Below are positions 56,735-64,000 of a stretch of 64,000 nt of DNA, one piece after another. The stretch is taken from contig NC_134036.1 in NCBI RefSeq assembly GCF_964204645.1, forward strand, positions 6,459,600 through 6,523,599, in the 5' to 3' direction. The translations under genes and the position numbers were made by a program. The notes below the pieces were generated by a model. That model was not told the DNA's origin, did no database searches, and was given only the letters and a program-made list of their open reading frames with translations. Source of the stretch: Tubulanus polymorphus (lineage: Eukaryota; Nemertea; Palaeonemertea; Tubulaniformes; Tubulanidae). Every line of letters begins with the position of its first letter. Position 1 is the stretch's first letter.

Positions 56735-59700
56735 ACAATTTCCTACAGTCTAGCTATATATATTACTCTGATACATATTCAGTTGACAACATTAAATAAT
56801 CTCAATTTACTGAAATACCTCGGAGTGTCCACATCTACAATAACTGCTTAGGGATGGGGAAGATATTATGTCACGTCGGTCGGCAATCGCTCCCTGGACT
56901 CAACACTCAATGCGCGCCATTCAGGTCACGTAACCCGATTGCTCCTGCGCGAAATTAATATACCGAGCTAAATTTCACAGCCGTAGTGCCTATATCTGTC
57001 ATCAGCACCAATAACCGGAAGGAGATTCAAATAATGCATTTCCTGCAATTTACTAAACCTGATCGTAACTTATATACATGTTTTCCATCTTTTGATGAAA
57101 TGTTGGATATTTTTGAGGCACACAATGCCTAAAATTGAGCTATTAACGAAACCCCCCCCCCTTTTAACGTTCCAGTATATTTGATATTGCAAACGTGTTA
57201 CGTTTCGGTCAAAGGTCACACAATTCAGATGATAAACCCATGGTTCATATATTGACGCACTAACTGACTGGATTCTTAGAAAATAGATAAAATATACGGA
57301 CCTGTAAAAAGGGTTTTCTGCGAAACAGTCGGAAAACATAACAAACACTCGTATCCGAATAAGCCGGAAAAAAATATCCGATAGTGCATGAATAAAGCAA
57401 TCGGTCAAATGAATCGAAGCAATTGAAAATCCGTGCACCAGCACCTCATTCTAGAAAATTACGAGAGAATGTTATTACATGTTTTTCTTAAACTCTTAAT
57501 TACGTATGACTGCGTTTACTTTATTCTGTTTGTTGTTTATGCCATCTAAATATATAGTATTTACATGTTTACTTATTTACATATTTACATCTTGCCCAAA
57601 ATGCCGTTCATGGCGCGTGGCGAGATAATGTTTTGTAACATCTTTTCTTATGATGTCAATAAACTAATATTATATTTAAAAAAAAAACCAGCAATCCCAT
57701 CAGATGGCGAGACTAGCAGTAAGTCATCCGTTGTCAGTATTAGATCGTTTCAATGGAGTAACGATTACATGGATTAATCAAAGAAACGGGAAGCCCGCAA
57801 TACTAGGTATCCCAACTGGCGTGACGAGCAGAAGGTCTCCCGTTCTCAAAATTAGTTCATTTTAAATGAAGAATGAACTGGATTTTGGACTCCAAAATCC
57901 ATAAATTATCACAGGACTGACCGAATATAAAATGAATTCACTTTTCTACTCGGATATCGGTTTAGATTCATAAATAATCGATTGATAAGTAGTTCATGCG
58001 GATTTATTTGAACCTAGCTGAATACCCGTCCAATGGACGGCTTTCGCGTTGAGCGCATGTTGGTCGTGAGCACACCACCTCGGCGCAATGCCGAATCCTG
58101 ATATTTTTGCTAACGAAAATCATTCATATTTTTAATTTGCCGGGAAATGAATCTAATTGCTTCGAACGTCTAGAGTTCTTGGAACCAACCCCACACCTTC
58201 TCTACCCCGTCTGACCTGTCCGTGGTACAAAACCTATCGTTCAAATAACTAACAGTAAATTCTGCCTCAGCCGCTTTTATGCCCCTCGTCCTTGTTCGAT
58301 CTATTTACTTACTATATTGACCACACCACCCGTACGTCCATTTAAAAAGCCCCTCCTATCAACCAACTAATTGCATGATATTATGCTTAAATTGTGGGAC
58401 TACCATTAATCGAAAATTTCCGAGAGTCGCTCGACGATGATATTAGGATTCTGTATTTTTTTAAATTACTGTTTGACATTTTTTTGATGTCTCTCATATA
58501 TACATACATTTTCTTAAGAGAGCCCCGCTCAGAGAAGTACGTACATTTTCTTTGACCCGCACTCCGTACAAAGTTACTACATTATTTGTTTTCGAACGCT
58601 ATTCGAACGCTCTCTTATAAAGTTTATCACGAACGCACGCATCGGCAGCCCCCAGAGCCATTCCGAGAGGCTGCGCTTGGGACTCCCAATCTGCCAGTGA
58701 CTTGGCAGAATTTATCACTAAATACGCTGAATCCATGTAGATTTTACATATTCCAAGGAAAGTGTATTATTTAATGAATTCATTGAATATATTTTGTGAC
58801 ATTCGTTAAAAATTCAGTTGGACTAAGGTAACCGGACGTATTTTGCGGAGAGCGGTAATGGCTTTCGTCTAACGTCATCGGAACTTCGATGTAGTCATAC
58901 AGCCTTATCAGGGATTCGCCCTGGGAACCCGAGTTTCAGATATGATAGAAAAAACACAAAAAAAATCATGAAGATTGTAATGTGAGGCAACGATTGGAAT
59001 TAAATAGTTGACTGCTGGATATAGTCACAAATAAACTGGCGTTTGTTTGTCCTACCAGGCCGCTTACAGCGAATTCAATTCAATGTCAGAGCGCTATTAA
59101 TAACTTTAATCGTGCTCTAAAGGCGTGACCGTCGCCAAATGTGCTGTCATTCATATGCTTTTTATCATTTATTATAGCCTAAATTGCTGTATTACAATTA
59201 TTTGAAAAAAAATCAATGAAATGACAAAGGATTATAATTAACACAGAATTGAGCGTTTCGGCAATTCTGTGATTCTGTGATTCAGTGATTCAGCGAAGTT
59301 CGAACACCCGCCACTGTCTGTGGTATGGAACCATTCTGAAAAACTGCGCAATCGGGCCTGTCCCCCTCCAAGAACAATTCTGAGACGTTGTCTATGGGCT
59401 GGCAACATGGTCAGAACATATATCGCCAAGTCCAATCATACTTATTTTGATCCAAAGATTACGTGTATGAATGTCTTAACCGATGTTTTGAACAAATCAG
59501 TGCTGAGAGAACTGTATCTGCACTGTTACGATGCTGCGTTGTGTATCCGAAGTCAGGTCAGGTCAGTAAATTACAAAGAACCTGAACTAAAGAAACAGCC
59601 ATGCACGGTATCATTACCTTCTGGATCAAATCGGGCGTTCTGACTCTTGGCAAGAGTTCATTGCGACTCGAAACGCATAGACTTTATACAAATATATCCC

Positions 59701-59927
59701 GATTCGTTTGAATAGTTTATGATATGACATTTCACCATTCACAATGAATAGCGAATATTCATTTTTTCGCAATGACAAATCTCGACTACTGAGTTAATTC
59801 TGTCAGATTTCTGAGCATCGACTTTTAATTTCGGTGCCGAGAATAAACTGCGAACTTCTAAAAATGATACACGGCTTTCATTCGCGTTTAAGTATTTAGA
59901 TAGTCAGTCTTCAAATTAACGTCAATC
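56735..59927. other. Intergenic region between the two plus-strand receptors
   Basis: No supported gene. Features: a run of 11 C at about 57161-57171, a T/A-rich stretch, the diverged repeat at 57850-58010 shared with 35320-35500, and short tandem GTGATTCTGTGATTC copies at 59268-59295. Frames at 57070-57444 (minus) and 59320-59643 (plus) have no domain or splice evidence. Confidence 0.45.
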
Positions 59928-60881
59928 ATGAATTCTACCCAGCCGCAAATTGGTCGCCCTTACGCTAGTTTCATCGTGCTCATGTCCGTGGTAAACAGAT
60001 CCGGCGCATCCCGATACTTGTCATCAGTCATTCTAGCCGTTCTGTTCGCGTTAGGAGCCTTCGGAAATTCGGCTACTTTCCTGATAATGACGACCCAAAG
60101 ATTCCGCAACTTATCTTACGTCAACTATCTTATCGTTTTGTCTTTGACTGATTTCGTGATCTGTATCAATTTCACGTTACTGCCCGTCCTGCAATTCGCT
60201 CTGTTCAATCAACGCGTAGATCCGATATTCCTGATGAAATCGCTGATCAGTTGCCGGATCTACGAGTTTGTAATGGCGCTCGCGTCATCTACTAGTTCCT
60301 GGTTGATAGTAGCTATATCTCTGGAACGCGCGGCCGTCGTGTTCTTCCCGTTCGCATCTCGTTCGATATGTACACCGAAATTCGCCAGATTTACTATAAC
60401 GATAATAACCGCGGCGAACGCGCTGTTTATATATTTCCTGCCCACAATGTCGAAACAGTATTCGGAACGGTATCTCGGCTGTTACTACGAATCGTCTAAC
60501 CAACTTCAATTCCTCACCGTAATCGTCATCTACCTTTACATCGTCCCGTTAACCGTGATAATCGCGTCGAATACCGTTATAGTAATTCGGTTACTATTCG
60601 CGGGTTCGAAATTCGTATCGTCCGATAGGAAAACAACGAAATCGAAACGTACGACGATAATGCTCGTAACGGTTTCACTGGCGTTCGCGACGTTTACGCT
60701 ACCGTCCACTATCACCACGTTATCGCCGATCCCTTTCGGACTGAAACAATTTCTTTACGATATATTCGTACAGTTTCACGTTTGTAACTATGTCGTTAAC
60801 TTTTACGTATATCTTTTACTGGGAAGAAAGATTCGCGAATATTTCTGCGCAAAAGTCTGTTGCAGAATATCGGACCAATAG
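59928..60881 (+). CDS. Class A (rhodopsin-like) G protein-coupled receptor, intronless
   Basis: 317 residues in one exon. Short N-terminus with an NxS/T site at residues 2-4. TM1 has the GN pair (ALGAFGNSATF), TM2 LSLTDF, a Cys before TM3 (SCRIYEF) with a partner in loop 2 (LGCYYES), SLERAA in place of DRY, a short basic loop 3 (KTTKSKRT), TM6 lacking the CWxP Trp (FTLPST), TM7 NFYVY in place of NPxxY, and a short Cys-rich tail (CAKVCC). This suits an invertebrate peptide-receptor-like orphan (FMRFamide/TRH-type group as best guess). The codon choice is CG-rich compared with its surroundings. Start ATG at 59928 is the first in frame. Ligand and G-protein coupling unknown. Confidence 0.85.
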   Translation: MNSTQPQIGRPYASFIVLMSVVNRSGASRYLSSVILAVLFALGAFGNSATFLIMTTQRFRNLSYVNYLIVLSLTDFVICINFTLLPVLQFALFNQRVDPIFLMKSLISCRIYEFVMALASSTSSWLIVAISLERAAVVFFPFASRSICTPKFARFTITIITAANALFIYFLPTMSKQYSERYLGCYYESSNQLQFLTVIVIYLYIVPLTVIIASNTVIVIRLLFAGSKFVSSDRKTTKSKRTTIMLVTVSLAFATFTLPSTITTLSPIPFGLKQFLYDIFVQFHVCNYVVNFYVYLLLGRKIREYFCAKVCCRISDQ

Positions 60882-62327
60882 AAATTGATATCATCTCAAT
60901 CCGTTATAACGTGACAAATCATTACGGTGTATTTGTTAGAGAATGTCTGGAGAATTTTCATTTGTTAAATCACTATTTATATGTATAGAATTTGTACCAA
61001 GTTGCGACTATAAGGCGAACCGCATATGCGCAATGAGACACAAAGAGGACAATGAGGATGAAAGGCCAACTGGCTCATGCATCTACTACTAAATTGTGAA
61101 AAAGATACACGTGTACAATACAGTTAATTTCATTTTTCTCCCAAAAATCAAAAATAAATTTCGAAATAAATTTTCAAAAAAATTTCAAAATTTAATCCCA
61201 AAAAGAAAAGAGTTTTTCTGATCATTTTTGTCTTTCTGTTTCGAGCAGTCGAAAAGATTGGCTATTTTCGTGAGAGTCCCGCAGAGATTTATCACAACAC
61301 ATCGCACAGGATTTAAGATCGCTTTTCCGGTATTGGGCTGTTATAAAATGAATTTTCAACAGTAAATCTACTCACCATTAATTTCTTTAAGCTGTTTCAG
61401 AGCCATCCCGATCTATGTATCGACTCACGTCGCTAGGGCTATCATGAGACGTAGATTTCACCCTGTTATCTGTAAAATATAAACCAACAGTGAACTTACA
61501 GTAAAAGAAATCTAAGTTTAATATCCTGGTGCAGAACAGACAGACGTAGAAATTGAAATGAGACCGGTCCCGGCACGCGACTTAAAAATCAGTAAATTCG
61601 AGAATGTTTGCGGAGTCTCCCATACATAGAAATCCATTTCAAAACACGACAGTGTTAAGCCATACGCGGGCTTATCGCGGCATTTCAATATTCCATCCTC
61701 GAGCAAAAATCGAGTTAAATTTATCGAATAATAAATCCCACAACCTGGAAAACATATATAGCATATCGGGTGCATAATTGCATATTTTTTACATCATTTC
61801 GAAGATTGAAATCAACTTTTAGCGATAGAAAAACCTTCGAGGCTCGTGTCTTTAATTTTTCGTATTTTCAATAGACACTATGAACATTATCGCCACCTAT
61901 CAGTTTTATGGGCATTCAAACGAATGTAAAATACACTATAAAGCATACAAGTGTCGTTTGAGCCGCCAGGTTTGACTAGTTTGCCATCTAGCGGAAAATT
62001 GGGTAACTAGGTCAGTCAAGCGTTTCGCGTCATCGTAAAAAAACATTACATCAACGCACCTCATATGACGTCGCCAGCAAACTTCTTAATTAACGGGTTA
62101 TCAATGTAACTGGCGCTATTCATATCGGGGAATTTGTGGTAACTAAACCGAATTTACGGAAAATGTGATACAGTCGTTATTTGGGGGTCTCAGTCTCTCA
62201 CCGATTTTGAAACCGTTTCCCCTGTTCGCAAATAGGGTCACATTTGAACCTGTCTAGATTGTTTTCGTTTCGTTTTCATTAGAAAAGCGTTCATTCATTC
62301 GATCAACTGAGTATATGGAATACTATA
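60882..62327. other. Intergenic region
   Basis: No gene recognised. An A-rich stretch with repeated AAATTTC/AAAAATTTCAAA motifs lies at 61140-61210. The minus frame 61518-61775 has no domain evidence. Confidence 0.4.
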
Positions 62328-62501
62328 CAGCGAAACCTGATAACATCGAACTTCACGGGACCAGAAAATCAGTTCGTTATCACCGATAGTTCTTCACGTC
62401 CAGTATGAAAACAATTTAATTTTCTTACTCTGGACACTTTTTTCTATTTACAATATCCGACGAATCGTTGTATCCGAGTTCGTTATGACGAAGTTGCACT
62501 G
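62328..62501. mobile_element. 174-bp MITE, family M, copy 2
   Basis: Same length as 45173-45346. Left end CAGCGAAACCTGATAACATCG, right end complement CAGTGCAACTTCGTCATAACG; shared interior CGGGACCAGAAAAT and CGAATCGTTGTATCC. Confidence 0.75.
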
Positions 62502-62741
62502 TGTTATTGGGTGGTCGACGAGAATAAGAATCGAGGAAGAAATAACTGGAATAGGAGAAAATAGAAATCGATTTTAAACAACTGAAATGTGTAAATCGAG
62601 GCGAACTAACCATTCGATAACTTGTCTTACTTTGGAAAGTATCAAAATGAGACCCCGGTAACACTGAGAGTATAACCTAAGGGTTGTAGCGTATGTATAT
62701 TTTCTAGTCTCCTGTAGATCGCTGTAGCTCTCAGTTGAAAC

Positions 62742-62874
62742 GCTTTTTTCAATAAATAGAAACACGAAATAAGAATCAAATTCTACTAGGCCTGATCGAA
62801 AACAACGCCTTCAGTTGATTTCGAAAGCGACGCCACGAGACTAATCGCTTTTTTCATTAAATAGAAACACGAAT
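62742..62874. repeat. Short direct repeat at the GPCR 3' end
   Basis: GCTTTTTTCA(A/T)(T)AAATAGAAACACGAA occurs at about 62742-62769 and 62848-62874. It falls where the following receptor loses its reading frame, and may reflect the duplication that truncated it. Confidence 0.5.
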
Positions 62875-63669
62875 GAGAACTAACGTCAGAGTTAAACTAC
62901 GGTCACTGCTGCTGCTGCTGCTGCTGTTAGAGGTTTGATCATTTGTAGACATGTTTTTTCTCGCTGCTCCTGCGCGTCTCAACGTGAAAATACATCGAAT
63001 AGTTATCAGAACCACTATCACTGTCGGGATTATAGTAAATATAGGAGCGCGGACAAACACATCATAGTATCTCAGATATCTATTTGTAGCTAATGGTGTC
63101 AACCTTTGAGTCCATCTCTCATGCCCAGTGGACGGTTGACGTGTATAGTACTTCAAAAACTCCCTAGCCTTGTCACAAACCGGAATCATCGGAACTAAAA
63201 GGATATGGACATAGCATTTCCTCATACTTATGATTCTAACAGCCTCCAGGGGCCACAAACGACGATATATCTGTATATAGCTATTAACAATGTTATCAGA
63301 TTGCTGATAACCGAAAACACAACTAGAATGGTTTTAGTGTACGAATACATGCGCTTCATAACGTGGTTTATTTCAGCAGTCATGTCCAGTAACAGTGTGT
63401 GACTGTAGAGCCGATATTGAAAGTCAAATACGATATAAGACAAACAAGCAAAAATGTCCGCAACAGCCAAACATCTCAAATAAAACATACTGGTGTTGTT
63501 TGAACGTTCTTTACTGAGAATGATAAAAGACAGTAAGTTGGCGCCGAAACAGTAGATGACTATGCTTAGAATAACGTAGGTCGTGATCTGTAGATACAGA
63601 TTCACGTGAAACGGTTTGTAATCGGCGGATGAGGTATAAACCCTGCCTTCGCAGTTGTGGTTGTCAGGT
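62857..63669 (-). pseudogene. Class A GPCR, partial and frameshifted
   Basis: Minus strand. An exon beginning after acceptor CTTCAATTTCTCAG (exon start about 63669) encodes an extracellular NHNCEG segment, TM1 (YCFGANLLSFIIL), TM2 (LAVADIFACLSYI) and TM3 ending IAIYRYIVVC. The frame then breaks within GTGGCCCCTGG (about 63245-63255) and resumes one base out (PLEAVRIISMRKCYVH, TM4), followed by TM5 (IIPTVIVVLITIRCIF) and a loop 3 with a Ser run encoded by CTG/CAG repeats at about 62905-62925. Frame ends at 62857 early in TM6; TM6-TM7 not found. An upstream exon must carry the start; the frame at 63602-63805 reads into this exon in a different phase and is not its N-terminus. Pseudogene likely; a one-base sequence error would explain only part. 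Confidence 0.72.
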
Positions 63670-64000
63670 CTGAGAAATTGAAGTCGAGAACCTGATCTGA
63701 TAAATTATCTAAAACCACCCTGCACATAGCACATTCACTCGACGTTGATAAAGAAATAATCGGTTCGAACTTTCGATTATATAAATCTTCTAAGACTCGG
63801 TGCAATCGCAGTTATCTGTGATATCCTCGATATATTAGAAGTTTAGTTCGTGGTACTATTGGAGTGATAAATTAGTTAACAAGTAATTTGCGTAACGGGG
63901 AGGGAAGCCAAAGTTCAGGGCAGTGGCTGAAGTTAGTAAACAACCTACGTAGATACTTACGTCACACATACGACACTGAATAGAAGATAGGTGAAAGTGA
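63670..64000. other. Upstream of the minus-strand GPCR
   Basis: About 330 bp to the window edge. Nothing identified apart from the intron/acceptor side of the GPCR exon. Its 5' exon probably lies here or beyond the window. Confidence 0.4.

Noticed and set aside
57070..57444. 124-codon minus frame
   Set aside because: AT-rich and hydrophobic by composition, includes the poly-C run, no family resemblance.
59320..59643. 107-codon plus-strand frame upstream of the intronless GPCR
   Set aside because: No signal peptide, domain or splice signals recognised; next to a short tandem repeat.
1..64000. CRISPR arrays, bacterial operons or plasmid features
   Set aside because: The introns, retroelements and domain types are those of an animal genome; tandem repeats have no spacer logic.

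Overview
The window looks like nuclear DNA of a marine lophotrochozoan animal, most likely a mollusc. It is AT-rich, its genes have short GT-AG introns, it holds many small DNA transposons, and its two largest genes resemble GRL101, the LDL-receptor/leucine-rich-repeat GPCR known from the snail Lymnaea. The species cannot be named from the sequence.

Layout. (1) 865-17395, minus strand: a decayed CUB / C-type lectin / LDLa / LRR / 7TM receptor gene, split by a 10.6-kb Ty3/gypsy-type LTR retroelement (2566-13174). The element has gag, protease, RT-RNaseH, integrase with chromodomain, and an Env-like ORF. (2) 17.4-28.8 kb: no intact gene; transposon derivatives, diverged segmental repeats, a fragment of a further GRL101-like copy, a decayed knottin-type exon and a dead LINE. 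(3) 28.9-34.4 kb: two tail-to-tail two-exon genes for very small secreted peptides with a six-cysteine inhibitor-cystine-knot pattern, both shorter than usual ORF cut-offs. (4) 35-42.4 kb: a possible tiny multi-exon gene, a ~1-kb minisatellite, tRNA-like repeats and a near-identical 498-bp direct repeat. (5) 43.15-44.45 kb: a six-exon gene or pseudogene of the transposon-related integrase-core family. (6) 46.05-47.5 kb: a HECT-type ubiquitin ligase gene with a frameshift. (7) 48.3-49.06 kb: a long-TIR MITE with 8-bp target duplication. (8) 50742-56734, plus strand: the intact paralogue of the first receptor, three exons, about 1936 residues. (9) 59.9-60.9 kb: an intronless class A GPCR. (10) 62.86-63.67 kb: part of another class A GPCR, apparently broken.

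The window is thus a chemosensory/peptide-receptor region built by inverted duplication: the two receptor genes lie in opposite orientation, and homology continues about 3 kb into the upstream flank of gene 1. It was later invaded by retroelements and MITEs. The intact copy supplies the reference that dates each break in the dead copy. All identities come from reading translations and splice signals by eye; no database search was possible.
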